Assembly (NCBI GenBank): GCA_021814475.1
Contig: JAKAIE010000002.1
Span: 1-64,000, forward strand
DNA from: Nitrospirota bacterium
Lineage (GTDB): Bacteria > Nitrospirota > Thermodesulfovibrionia > Thermodesulfovibrionales > UBA6898
Length of the DNA stretch: 64,000 bases
Direction of reading: 5' to 3'
Below, piece after piece: positions 16,072-24,749 of this stretch. Below the pieces are notes generated by a model. The model was given only the letters and a program-made list of their open reading frames with translations, searched no databases and had not been told where the DNA came from. The first letter of the stretch is position 1, and each line of letters opens with the position of its first letter. The position numbers were made by a program, and so were the translations under genes.

Positions 16072-16932
16072 GTGGCGCCGAAGTCTTCCAAAATTATTAT
16101 CAAGAAGGTGAAAAAGGGCGGTCACGGCGGCCATCATGGCGGCAGCTGGAAAGTTGCGTACGCCGATTTTGTGACCGCGATGATGGCCTTTTTCCTGCTC
16201 CTGTGGCTGCTGACGATGACATCCCAGGAAAAGCGGGCGCGTATTGCCACCTATTTCAAGACCTTCAGCCTCTTTGAAAAGGGAGGTACGTCGATGCTGA
16301 TGGATAAACCGGGGGGGACTGTCGGAGATTCAGGCGGGCAGTTCGGCAAACTGGAATCCGAAGAAGGCAAGGGCGCATCGGATGTCCCCAGCTTCAGCCC
16401 CGAAAAGATCCAGCAGGGGATAAAGAGCGAGGTGGCCTCGAAACTCTCTGATGTACAGGACCAGATTCTTGTGGACGTCTTCGCAGGGGGGGTCCGCATA
16501 CAGTTGGTGGACAAGGAAGGTAAGTCATTGTTTCCGCTCGGGGGCTCGGAGTTGAGTCCAAAGGCGAAGAAGATACTTGCCGTGATCGCGGAAAACATCA
16601 AATCTCTCAACAATAAGATAGCGATCGAGGGGCATACCGATGCCCTGCATTATTCGACCTCCGGATACACAAACTGGGAACTTTCGACAGAGAGGGCCTC
16701 CGCTGCCCGGAAGGAACTCGAAAAAGACGGGCTCAACCCCGACAGGCTCGTAATGGTTGCCGGATATGCCTCGACCCAGCCTCTGATCAAGGACAATCCG
16801 AATGATCCCCGCAACAGGAGAATCAGCATCATCCTGCTGCAGCCCGGCAAGTCTCTTTCTCCCGTTGACGGCATGACAGGGAAGCCCCAGTCTGATACGC
16901 CTCCTCCCCAGGAGACTTCGCCTGCCCGGTAA
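16072..16932 (+). CDS. motB: Flagellar stator subunit MotB (pair 2)
   Basis: 286 residues starting with GTG. A Lys/His/Gly-rich cytoplasmic tail ('KKVKKGGHGGHHGGSWK') precedes the membrane segment with the ion-binding Asp ('VAYADFVTAMMAFFLLLWLL'). The OmpA domain covers 160-265 ('IAIEGHTDALHYST', 'NWELSTERASAARKEL', 'NRRISIILL'). The C-terminus is Pro-rich. The 244 bases that follow, to the Ehr operon, hold no convincing gene. Confidence 0.94.
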   Translation: MAPKSSKIIIKKVKKGGHGGHHGGSWKVAYADFVTAMMAFFLLLWLLTMTSQEKRARIATYFKTFSLFEKGGTSMLMDKPGGTVGDSGGQFGKLESEEGKGASDVPSFSPEKIQQGIKSEVASKLSDVQDQILVDVFAGGVRIQLVDKEGKSLFPLGGSELSPKAKKILAVIAENIKSLNNKIAIEGHTDALHYSTSGYTNWELSTERASAARKELEKDGLNPDRLVMVAGYASTQPLIKDNPNDPRNRRISIILLQPGKSLSPVDGMTGKPQSDTPPPQETSPAR

Positions 16933-17176
16933 GCCTGTCGTGCAAGGCATGTTTTCTGCCCCATTCCCCGCAGGTTCTTGACAAATGGGAGGTGCATGAG
17001 AAATCATATTATGCAAAAATAAAAGTTTCAGGAAGAATTCAGATAAAAATGGATAGTAGTACGCGATGTTCTGTTGTTTGTGATCCTGCGTATTATTCGA
17101 AGGGTCGGTATTTTTTTCATTCCCTGACAGCACAAGATACCCCTGCGGCCCCGGGGATTTCCGAAGAGTCCTCCCG

Positions 17177-19231
17177 ATGACCCTAACTTTCACGCCCGCC
17201 GACGCGGCCTCAGGCTCGATCCTGCTGCTTTTTCTGCTTGCCCTGGCGGCAGGCCTCATGAGCAGGGCACAGCGTCTGCTGATCATCTTCTCCTCCGTGG
17301 TGGCGACCGCCGCCTCACTGCTGGCAGTGGTCGCCGGGGCGATGACGGTGGGTAGTGGCACAACAGAACGGATGGTGCTTCTTCTGGGGCTTCCTGACCT
17401 TCCGTTTCATCTGAGGCTGGATCCGCTCGCCGGGTTTTTTCTTGCGGTGATCGGGCTTCTCGCCGCCTTTGTCTCCGTGTATTCCGCGGGGTATCTGAAA
17501 GGGTTTATCGGTCACCGTCCGGTGACCCGTCTCGTGGTATTTTACGCCCTGTTCCTTGCGGGCATGTTCATGGTCGTCCTTGCCGATGACGCCCTCTTTT
17601 TTCTTATTTCATGGGAGGTGATGGCTGCTGCCTCGTACTTCCTCGTGATGTTCGAGGATGAGCGGCCGGAGAACCGCAAGGCGGCTTACATTTATCTTGT
17701 AATCGCCCATGTGGGCGCCATCGCGATCCTTCTGTCCTTCGGGGTCATGGCCGGCATCTCGACCGGATTTGAGACCTTCAACGGCTATACGTTCGATGCG
17801 ATGCGGCAGGCCAATTTTCCGCTTCCGTGGGCGACCGCAGCGTTTCTTCTGGCATTCTTCGGCTTTGCCGCGAAGGCCGGGATGGTCCCTCTTCATGTAT
17901 GGCTGCCGGAGGCCCACCCTGTTGCCCCTTCCAATGTCTCCGCGCTGATGAGCGGGGTGATGTTAAAAACTGCCCTGTACGGCATCATCCGGGTTACCTT
18001 CGACCTGCTCAGGGTCTTCCCGTGGTGGTGGGGCGCGATGGTCCTCGCCCTGGGGATCGTCTCCGCGGTGATGGGTATACTGTACGCCCTCATGGAGAAG
18101 GACCTCAAGAGACTTTTGGCTTACTCCTCGGTCGAAAATGTCGGGATCATCCTCGTCGGCATTGGTCTGTCGATGGTATTTACCTCATTCAACCTGCCTC
18201 TGCTCTCCGCGCTTGCCCTGACTGCGAGCCTGTACCATATTCTGAACCATGCGATGTTCAAGGGCCTGCTCTTCATGGGAGCGGGTTCCGTGCTCCATGC
18301 CACGCATGAGCGGAATATGGAGAACATGGGAGGGCTGATACATGTGATGCCCTGGACCGCTGCGCTCTTCCTTGTGGGGTGCGTCTCGATATCGGCCCTT
18401 CCGCCGTTTAACGGATTTGTCTCGGAGTGGCTTATGTTCCAGGCCTTTCTGCTGTCCCCGTCTCTTCCCAATCAGCTGATGAAGCTTTTTATGCCTCTGG
18501 GCGCTGCGCTCTTGGCGCTCACGGCCGCCCTGGCGGCAGCGACATTCGTGAAGGCGTTCGGCGTGACGTTTCTCGGACACTGGAGGGGGCCTCAACGGCA
18601 GACGATTCATGAGGCCGGCTGGTCCATGAAGGCCGGGATGATCTTTGCTGCTGCCTCGTGTCTTCTCCTGGGTATCTTCCCGACGGCCTTTATCGACTGG
18701 CTGCACGTTGTCCCCGAGGGTCTTGTCGGCGGAAACATCTCCATGTCGGCGGGGGTGACAGGCTGGATGTGGCTGACACCGGTTGCGCCTGAGCGGGCAT
18801 CGTATTCTGGCATAGGGGTATTCCTGGGGGTTATCCTTGTGACCGCCATTGTCTATGTCGTGCTCCACGTGCGACCGGGCAGGATACAGCGCGGTCCGAT
18901 CTGGGACTGCGGGTTCGAGAAGCTCACGCCGAGGATGCAGTATAACGCCACATCGTTCTCGATGCCGTTCCGCAGGGTCTTCGGTTTCATGGCAAGCGTG
19001 CGGGAACGGGTGACCCTTGCTCCCCAGCAGGCGCATCCGGCCTTCCCCCTGAGATTGCAGTATCATCTCCGCATCAGGGACCTGTTCTGGAACCTGATGT
19101 ACAAGCCGGTGGCCGACGCGAGCTTCTGGCTCGCCCGGAAGGTGGGCAGGCTGCAGCAGGGACGGATACAGTCGTATCTCATCTATTCTTTTGTGACTAT
19201 CCTCGTGCTTCTCCTGCTGGCGGGGATATGA
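17177..19231 (+). CDS. hyfB: Ehr complex subunit, HyfB/NuoL-like antiporter-type membrane protein
   Basis: 684 residues, about 15 membrane helices. The proton-pumping module is visible as 'WLPEAHPVAPSNVSALMSGVMLKTALYGIIR' (Lys in the antiporter family), 'DLKRLLAYSSVENVGIIL' and 'HAMFKGLLFMGAGSVLHATH'. The last 120 residues are a HyfB-specific soluble extension ending in one helix. It belongs to a complex I-like membrane arm that can translocate ions. It is first of six genes with overlaps or very short gaps (17177-24391). Confidence 0.92.
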   Translation: MTLTFTPADAASGSILLLFLLALAAGLMSRAQRLLIIFSSVVATAASLLAVVAGAMTVGSGTTERMVLLLGLPDLPFHLRLDPLAGFFLAVIGLLAAFVSVYSAGYLKGFIGHRPVTRLVVFYALFLAGMFMVVLADDALFFLISWEVMAAASYFLVMFEDERPENRKAAYIYLVIAHVGAIAILLSFGVMAGISTGFETFNGYTFDAMRQANFPLPWATAAFLLAFFGFAAKAGMVPLHVWLPEAHPVAPSNVSALMSGVMLKTALYGIIRVTFDLLRVFPWWWGAMVLALGIVSAVMGILYALMEKDLKRLLAYSSVENVGIILVGIGLSMVFTSFNLPLLSALALTASLYHILNHAMFKGLLFMGAGSVLHATHERNMENMGGLIHVMPWTAALFLVGCVSISALPPFNGFVSEWLMFQAFLLSPSLPNQLMKLFMPLGAALLALTAALAAATFVKAFGVTFLGHWRGPQRQTIHEAGWSMKAGMIFAAASCLLLGIFPTAFIDWLHVVPEGLVGGNISMSAGVTGWMWLTPVAPERASYSGIGVFLGVILVTAIVYVVLHVRPGRIQRGPIWDCGFEKLTPRMQYNATSFSMPFRRVFGFMASVRERVTLAPQQAHPAFPLRLQYHLRIRDLFWNLMYKPVADASFWLARKVGRLQQGRIQSYLIYSFVTILVLLLLAGI

Positions 19232-20172
19232 GCATGAGTCCTCTGGTCATAGAGGCGCTGCAGGTCGCGCTGCTGATCGGCGGAGCCCCGCTGTTCATCG
19301 GCTGGGTGAGGATGCTGAAGTGCTGGACGCAGAACAGGTCCTCGGCGAGCATTTTCCAGCCGTACCGCGACCTCGCAAAGCTTCTGTCGAAGGATGTAGT
19401 CCTCGCCGGGAATGCCTCCTGGATATTCCGTTTCACCCCGTACCTCGTCTTCGGCACGGTCATCCTTGCCGGAGCGGTCGTCCCGATGCTCTACCTGAAG
19501 CTGCCTCTTGCGCCGAGCGCGGACGTCATCGTGCTGGTCGGCCTCTTTTCCATTGCGCGGTTCTTTACCGCCCTGGCCGGGATGGACATCGGCACGGCCT
19601 TCGGCGGAATGGGATCGAGCAGGGAGATGCTGGTGGCGTCTCTTGCGGAGCCGGCGATGCTCATGGCGATCTTTACGGTCTCCCTTGCGAACAGGTCGAC
19701 CTCGCTTTCTCATATAGCCGGGGTGATCTACAGCGGGCAGTCGCTCTTTAAGCCGTCCCTGTCATTCGCCTTTATCGCGTATATCCTGATCACGCTCGCG
19801 GAGACCGGCAGAATCCCTGTCGATAACCCGTCCACGCATCTTGAACTGACGATGCTCCACGAGGCGATGATCCTCGAATATTCGGGCCGTCATCTCGCCC
19901 TGATCGAGTGGGCCGGCATGATGAAACTCTTTATCTTCATGGCCCTGGGAAGTGCCCTGTTCTTTCCGATGGGCATCGCATCGGTGGACGACCCGCTGAT
20001 GATCGTGATTGCCGGTGCGGTTCTCCTGCTGAAACTCGCGGCCTCCGCGGTCGTGCTCGTACTGATCGAAACCGGGCTCGCAAAGATGCGGCTCTTCAGA
20101 CTGACGGAGTTCCTGGGGTCTGCCTTCCTGATGGCGACGCTGGGGATGCTCTCGTTCTTTATACTGGAATAA
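19228..20172 (+). CDS. hyfC: Ehr complex subunit, HyfC/NuoH-like
   Basis: 314 residues, eight membrane helices, NuoH/HycD family: 'LFIGWVRMLKCWTQNRSSASIFQPYRDLAKLL' near the N-terminus and 'ETGRIPVDNPSTHLELTMLHEAMILEYSGRHLALIEWAGMMKL', the conserved quinone-chamber loop. In complex I-like enzymes it links the membrane arm to the NuoB/NuoD-like subunits. ATGA overlap with the preceding gene. Confidence 0.93.
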   Translation: MSMSPLVIEALQVALLIGGAPLFIGWVRMLKCWTQNRSSASIFQPYRDLAKLLSKDVVLAGNASWIFRFTPYLVFGTVILAGAVVPMLYLKLPLAPSADVIVLVGLFSIARFFTALAGMDIGTAFGGMGSSREMLVASLAEPAMLMAIFTVSLANRSTSLSHIAGVIYSGQSLFKPSLSFAFIAYILITLAETGRIPVDNPSTHLELTMLHEAMILEYSGRHLALIEWAGMMKLFIFMALGSALFFPMGIASVDDPLMIVIAGAVLLLKLAASAVVLVLIETGLAKMRLFRLTEFLGSAFLMATLGMLSFFILE

Positions 20173-20176
20173 GACT

Positions 20177-20842
20177 ATGGATCTGCAGACCGCCGCCCAG
20201 ATCAACAGTTTCCTCGCCGCCTTCGTGCTGCTGACCGCCTTCGGGATGCTCGCGCAGAAGAGGATCAGCAGCCTTATCCATCTTTTCGCCTGGCAGGGCT
20301 TTCTGCTTTCGGTCAATACAGCCATCGTCGGCTATCTGGCCAACAAGCACCATCTGTACATTTCCTCCGTTCTGACGCTCTCCCTCAAGGTCGTGCTGCT
20401 CCCATACATCCTGCATGTGCTGGTAGTGCGCCTGAAGATACGCAGGGAGGTGGAGACCCTGGTGAATATACCGATGACGATGCTCATTGGTCTTGCGCTG
20501 GTCATTTTCTCCTATCACCTGACCGCCCCGGTAAGGGAGCTTTCGACCCTGATCACCCGGTCGACGCTCGCGATTGCCCTGGCCACGGTTATGATAGGGC
20601 TGCTGATGATGATCACGAGGAAGCATGCCGTTACCCAGATCATAGGCTTTCTGGCCCTTGAAAACGGTCTTTTCTTCGCCGCAACGAGCGCCACGTACGG
20701 CATGCCGCTGGTGGTGGAGCTCGGGGTTGCGCTCGACGTCCTGATCGCGGCGTTTATCTTCGGCATATTCTTTTTCCATATCCATACGACCTTCGACAGC
20801 CTGAACGTCGAGCAGATGGCGCGGCTGAAGGAAGAGGACTAG
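20177..20842 (+). CDS. hyfE: Ehr complex subunit, HyfE-like
   Basis: 221 residues, six to seven membrane helices, HyfE type (a NuoK-like C-terminal half: 'HAVTQIIGFLALENGLFFAATSATYGMPLVVELGVALDVLIAAFIFGIF'). It conducts protons in the membrane arm by family analogy. It starts four bases after hyfC and ends five bases before hyfF. hyfD is absent from this cluster. Confidence 0.9.
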   Translation: MDLQTAAQINSFLAAFVLLTAFGMLAQKRISSLIHLFAWQGFLLSVNTAIVGYLANKHHLYISSVLTLSLKVVLLPYILHVLVVRLKIRREVETLVNIPMTMLIGLALVIFSYHLTAPVRELSTLITRSTLAIALATVMIGLLMMITRKHAVTQIIGFLALENGLFFAATSATYGMPLVVELGVALDVLIAAFIFGIFFFHIHTTFDSLNVEQMARLKEED

Positions 20843-20847
20843 GGAGT

Positions 20848-22296
20848 ATGATCCTTCTGATACTCCTTGGTGTTCCCCTTGTCGCAGCTGCGGCGCTCGG
20901 CTTTATCGGCGACCGCAGGCTCGCGCCCGAGATAAATATCATCGGCTCGGCGGCCACCTGCGCGGCGGGATTTGACCTTGCCTTCCAGGTCTATGAGCAT
21001 GGACCGATGATGGCCGGAGGAAAGTTCTTTTTTGTGGATGCCTTCAATGTGTATCTGGCCGTGCTGACCTCGTTCGTCTCGATGACCACCGCAGTCTTCA
21101 GCAGGAGGTATATGCGGAGGGAACGGGAGCACGGCCGCGTCGGCCATGTCGGGATGAGGTTCTACCATGCGATGTTCCAGCTCTTCATCTTCGCGATGCT
21201 CCTCTGCCTTCTGACGAACAATATCGGCGTGCTCTGGATCGCAATGGAACTGGCGACGCTCTCGACCGTGCTTCTCGTCTCCCTGTACCGGACACCGACG
21301 GCGATCGAGGCGGCCTGGAAATATTTCATCCTCTGCGGCGTCGGCATCTCGCTGGCGCTCTTCGGTACAGTGTTGCTGTACTTTGCGGCCGAAAAGGTGC
21401 TCGGCGAGGGGGGGGACGCGCTGCTCTGGACGAACCTCAGCCAGGTGACCGGACAGCTGGAGCCGACGGTGCTTTCCCTTGCCTTTGTCTTTCTCATGGT
21501 CGGATACGGCACGAAGGTCGGGCTCGTGCCTCTTCACAACTGGCTTCCGGATGCGCACAGCGAGGGACCTACGCCGATATCCGCGGTGCTTTCGGGCCTG
21601 CTGCTGAATATCGCCCTGTACGCGCTGGTACGGTGCAAGGTCCTCGTCGACGGCTCCACCCATACGCACCATGCCGGCAATATCATGATGGGGTTCGGTC
21701 TGCTGTCGATCCTCGTGGCTGCGTTTTCCCTTCTGCGCCAGAAGGACATCAAGCGTATGTTCTCCTATTCCTCGATCGAGCATATGGGTATTGCGACGTT
21801 TGCCTTCGGTCTCGGAGGGCCGATCGCCACATTCGGCGCCCTTCTGCATATGCTCGTCCACAGCCTTGCCAAGTCTGCCATCTTCTTTACCGTCGGGCAT
21901 GCCTCCCAGATGCACCGGACACAGGAGATGGACAAGATACAGGGGCTCATCAGGGGGAATCCCCTAGTCGGGTGGGGGCTGATGTTCGGGGTGATGGCTA
22001 TCGTAGGCATGCCGCCCTTCGGCATCTTCACGAGCGAGTTCCTTATACTGACCGCAACGATCAAGGATGCCCCCCTCATGACCCCGTTTCTCCTCCTGGG
22101 GCTGGGAGTGGCGTTTGCCGCGCTCTTCCGGAAGGTCCAGCCGATGGTCGCGGGTGAGGTTCCGTCGAACCAGAGGTCGATGAAGGTCTCCCATCTGCCG
22201 GTGCTTTTCCATATGCTCCTTGTGCTTGTCGTGGGGCTTTACCTGCCGGACTTCCTGAGCAGATGGTTCCATACCGCGGTGGAGGTCCTGAAATGA
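20848..22296 (+). CDS. hyfF: Ehr complex subunit, HyfF/NuoN-like antiporter-type membrane protein
   Basis: 482 residues, about 14 membrane helices, the second antiporter-like subunit: 'NWLPDAHSEGPTPISAVLSGLLLNIALYALVR', 'DIKRMFSYSSIEHMGI' and 'HSLAKSAIFFTVGHASQMH', with the conserved Lys and His residues. 'IVGMPPFGIFTSEFLIL' is typical of HyfF. It overlaps the next gene by four bases. Confidence 0.93.
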   Translation: MILLILLGVPLVAAAALGFIGDRRLAPEINIIGSAATCAAGFDLAFQVYEHGPMMAGGKFFFVDAFNVYLAVLTSFVSMTTAVFSRRYMRREREHGRVGHVGMRFYHAMFQLFIFAMLLCLLTNNIGVLWIAMELATLSTVLLVSLYRTPTAIEAAWKYFILCGVGISLALFGTVLLYFAAEKVLGEGGDALLWTNLSQVTGQLEPTVLSLAFVFLMVGYGTKVGLVPLHNWLPDAHSEGPTPISAVLSGLLLNIALYALVRCKVLVDGSTHTHHAGNIMMGFGLLSILVAAFSLLRQKDIKRMFSYSSIEHMGIATFAFGLGGPIATFGALLHMLVHSLAKSAIFFTVGHASQMHRTQEMDKIQGLIRGNPLVGWGLMFGVMAIVGMPPFGIFTSEFLILTATIKDAPLMTPFLLLGLGVAFAALFRKVQPMVAGEVPSNQRSMKVSHLPVLFHMLLVLVVGLYLPDFLSRWFHTAVEVLK

Positions 22297-23873
22297 GCAT
22301 GCTGATCAATGCGCTCGCCCCGGTATTCGGAGACGATATGAGGGTAGAGGCGGCCCAGCATCCCTCTGCCGTTGCGTGCTGCACCGTGCCGAGGGAGAGG
22401 TTCGCCGAGGCCGCGCGCGTCCTGAAGAAGACCTATGCCCTCCTTGCGGCGGAATGGGCCACTGACGAGACTGAATTGGGGAGGGGTTTTTGTGTCTATG
22501 CCTGCTACCGGTGGGGGAGGGAATATCTTATCGTACGGTCGCCGCTGCCTTCATCCGATCCCCGCTTCCCCAGCCTTACAAAAAAATTCCTGCCCGCATA
22601 CCGGTTCGAGAGGCAGATACAGAGCCTCATGGGCGTGGAGCCGACGGGGCATCCGGATATGCGGCCGTGGATCAAATTCGAAGACTGGCCGCAGGATGCC
22701 TTCCCTCTGAGAAAGACCTTCGACTCGTCTAAGCCCATGAAGAGGCTGGAGGGCGAATATCAGTGGGCGAGGGCGGCTGGCGAAGGGGTCTATGAGATCC
22801 CGGTCGGACCCGTCCACGCCGGGATCATCGAGCCCGGGCATTTCAGGTTCCAGGCGGTCGGGGAGATGGTCGTGAATCTCGAAGAAAGACTCGGGTACGT
22901 GCACAAAGGTATAGAAAAGAAATTCGAAGCACTGACATGGCGCGAGGGGGTCAGGCTGGCGGGACGTGTCTCCGGCGATACAACGGTCGCACACGCCCTC
23001 GGATATTCCATTGCGGTGGAGTCGATGGAAGACTCCGTTATACCGGAGAGGGCGCACTGGCTTCGGGCGCTGTATCTCGAGCGGGAGCGCATCGCGAACC
23101 ATCTCGGAGACATCGGGGCCATCTGCAACGACGCCGCCTTTGCCTTTATGCTTTACCAGCTCTCCAGGCTGAGGGAGTTGGTCCTCCGGACGAACAGCGC
23201 GCTCTTTGGCCACCGTTTTATCATGGACCGGGTGCTTCCCGGAGGGGTTGCCGTTGATCTCGACGCGAGGGGAAAGAGGTTGATCCTTTCGGAACTTGAG
23301 GCAATATCCAAGGACTTCGAGAAGGTGGTGAAGATCTATGAAGAGAGCGCCTCTCTGGATGACAGGGTCAGGGATACCGGCATCCTCACTCCTGAAAAGG
23401 CGCGCGAGCTATGCGTGGTCGGCATCGTCGCCCGCGCTAGTGGCCTGAATCTGGACTGCAGGATCTTCAATCCGTTTCCGCCATATGACCAGTATGACCG
23501 GCTCGAACTGGACGTGCCGGTCAAGATCACCGGAGACGTGCATGCCAGGACATGGGTGCGCGTCGAGGAAGTCCGGGAATCGATCCGCATCGTGCGCTTT
23601 ATCATCGAAAACCTGCCCGAAGGCCCCATAGCCGCCGATATCGGGGACCCCGGACCCGACACGATGGGTTTTTCGGCGGTCGAGGGCTGGCGCGGCGAGA
23701 TCATCTACTGGACCCAGGCAGGGCCCCGTGGCGAGATCAACCGGTGCATGGTCAGGGACCCCTCCAGCGTAAACTGGCTCGGGCTGGAGCAGGCGATTCC
23801 GGGGAATATTGTCCCGGATTTTCCCCTCTGCAACAAGAGCTTCAATCAGTCGTATTCGGGGCATGACCTGTGA
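22293..23873 (+). CDS. hyfG: Ehr complex large subunit, HyfG/NuoCD-like, without NiFe ligands
   Basis: 526 residues. The N-terminal 130 residues are the NuoC-like 30-kDa domain and the rest is the NuoD/HycE-like 49-kDa domain. At residue about 224 the first hydrogenase motif RxCGxC is replaced by RVSGDT, and near residue 488 the C-terminal DPCxxC is replaced by DPSSVN, so no NiFe centre can be bound. It also lacks the maturation-protease tail. This is the mark of Ehr ('energy-converting hydrogenase related') complexes. Start taken at ATG 22293 (overlap with hyfF), not the longer frame. Confidence 0.92.
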   Translation: MSMLINALAPVFGDDMRVEAAQHPSAVACCTVPRERFAEAARVLKKTYALLAAEWATDETELGRGFCVYACYRWGREYLIVRSPLPSSDPRFPSLTKKFLPAYRFERQIQSLMGVEPTGHPDMRPWIKFEDWPQDAFPLRKTFDSSKPMKRLEGEYQWARAAGEGVYEIPVGPVHAGIIEPGHFRFQAVGEMVVNLEERLGYVHKGIEKKFEALTWREGVRLAGRVSGDTTVAHALGYSIAVESMEDSVIPERAHWLRALYLERERIANHLGDIGAICNDAAFAFMLYQLSRLRELVLRTNSALFGHRFIMDRVLPGGVAVDLDARGKRLILSELEAISKDFEKVVKIYEESASLDDRVRDTGILTPEKARELCVVGIVARASGLNLDCRIFNPFPPYDQYDRLELDVPVKITGDVHARTWVRVEEVRESIRIVRFIIENLPEGPIAADIGDPGPDTMGFSAVEGWRGEIIYWTQAGPRGEINRCMVRDPSSVNWLGLEQAIPGNIVPDFPLCNKSFNQSYSGHDL

Positions 23874-24391
23874 TCAGAATACTTAGACAGATATTCAGGA
23901 CCGGCATCGTCACCGAGCCCCTTCCTCCGGCAGTGGAAGAGGGTCTGATAAGGACCGGGGCGAGGCTGGAAGAGGCGATCAGGCGGAGGTTCAGCAGGAG
24001 CCTGACCATACGTCAGGTGGATGCCGGCTCATGCAACGGCTGCGAACTGGAGATCCACGCGATCAATAACTCTTTTTATAACTGCGAGCGGTTCGGTATC
24101 CATTTCACCGCCTCGCCGAGATTCGCCGATATGCTGCTGGTAACAGGACCGGTCTCCCATAATATGGAGATTGCCCTGAAGAGGACGTTCAACGCCACGC
24201 CGACCCCGAAACTCGTTGTTGCCGTGGGTGACTGCGGCTGTAACGGCGGGATCTTCGGAGAGAGTTATGCCTCTCTTGGCGGAATCGGCAAGGTCGTTCC
24301 TGTGGATGTCTATGTGCCGGGATGTCCGCCGACACCGGTGGCGCTCCTCAACGGCATACTGGCAGCGGTCGACGGGAGAACCGGGAAATAG
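23870..24391 (+). CDS. hyfI: Ehr complex small subunit, HyfI/NuoB-like Fe-S protein
   Basis: 173 residues, NuoB/HycG family. C55 and C58 in 'GSCNGCELE', C122 in 'GDCGCNGG' and C152 in 'PGCPP' give the four ligands of the proximal N2-type 4Fe-4S cluster, so electron transfer to the subunit interface is retained even though the NiFe site is lost. It starts with GTG overlapping hyfG by four bases. No polyferredoxin (HyfA/HyfH) is encoded nearby, so the electron donor is unclear. Confidence 0.93.
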   Translation: MIRILRQIFRTGIVTEPLPPAVEEGLIRTGARLEEAIRRRFSRSLTIRQVDAGSCNGCELEIHAINNSFYNCERFGIHFTASPRFADMLLVTGPVSHNMEIALKRTFNATPTPKLVVAVGDCGCNGGIFGESYASLGGIGKVVPVDVYVPGCPPTPVALLNGILAAVDGRTGK

Positions 24392-24478
24392 GGGAAGCAG
24401 GGTATCATTGCCGGTTGCTCCCCCGGAGTAGCGGTGCTGATAAGGGGACGTTTCAGATCGACCCGGTTGCGGCAGAAA

Positions 24479-24643
24479 CTAATAAGGCCTGAAAAGCGGT
24501 TTGTGGGTTTTGGGCCTGTCGGACTTTTCATCCTCCTTCTTCGCCGGTTTTGTTCTGCACATGCTGCAGCGGGTCTTGCTGCAGTACTGGCAGAAGCTGC
24601 AGTCCGGACACGGGTTTTTCTTCAGGAACTTCAACTCAGCCAT
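24479..24643 (-). CDS. Small Cys-rich protein (54 aa), possible metal or Fe-S binder
   Basis: An overlooked short gene on the minus strand in the gap between the Ehr operon and ugd. It starts at ATG 24643 and stops at TAG 24479. Residues 12-29 carry the cysteine ladder CxxCxxCxxC-x4-CxxC (C12, C15, C18, C21, C26, C29). A Lys/Pro-rich tail follows. The pattern of six regularly spaced cysteines in 18 residues is unlikely by chance. It could bind zinc or an iron-sulfur cluster. A weak AGGA precedes the ATG. Function unknown; its product might interact with the Fe-S complex next door. Confidence 0.7.
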   Translation of the reverse strand: MAELKFLKKNPCPDCSFCQYCSKTRCSMCRTKPAKKEDEKSDRPKTHKPLFRPY

Positions 24644-24749
24644 GATATACTATAATCCTCGGGAGAGCGGTGAAGCAATCATGATGCGTATCCCGCTGCG
24701 GCCGGTCCATGAGTGTCCGGCGGGTCATCGATAAAGAGAGAGGGTTTAT

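Noticed and set aside
16992-17180. Small ORF between the second MotB and the Ehr operon
   Set aside because: Composition is not protein-like, there is no good relation to a ribosome site for its codon use, and it runs into the hyfB start.
22293-24391. True group 4 NiFe hydrogenase
   Set aside because: Both CxxC metal-binding motifs of the large subunit are missing; the call was changed to an Ehr complex.
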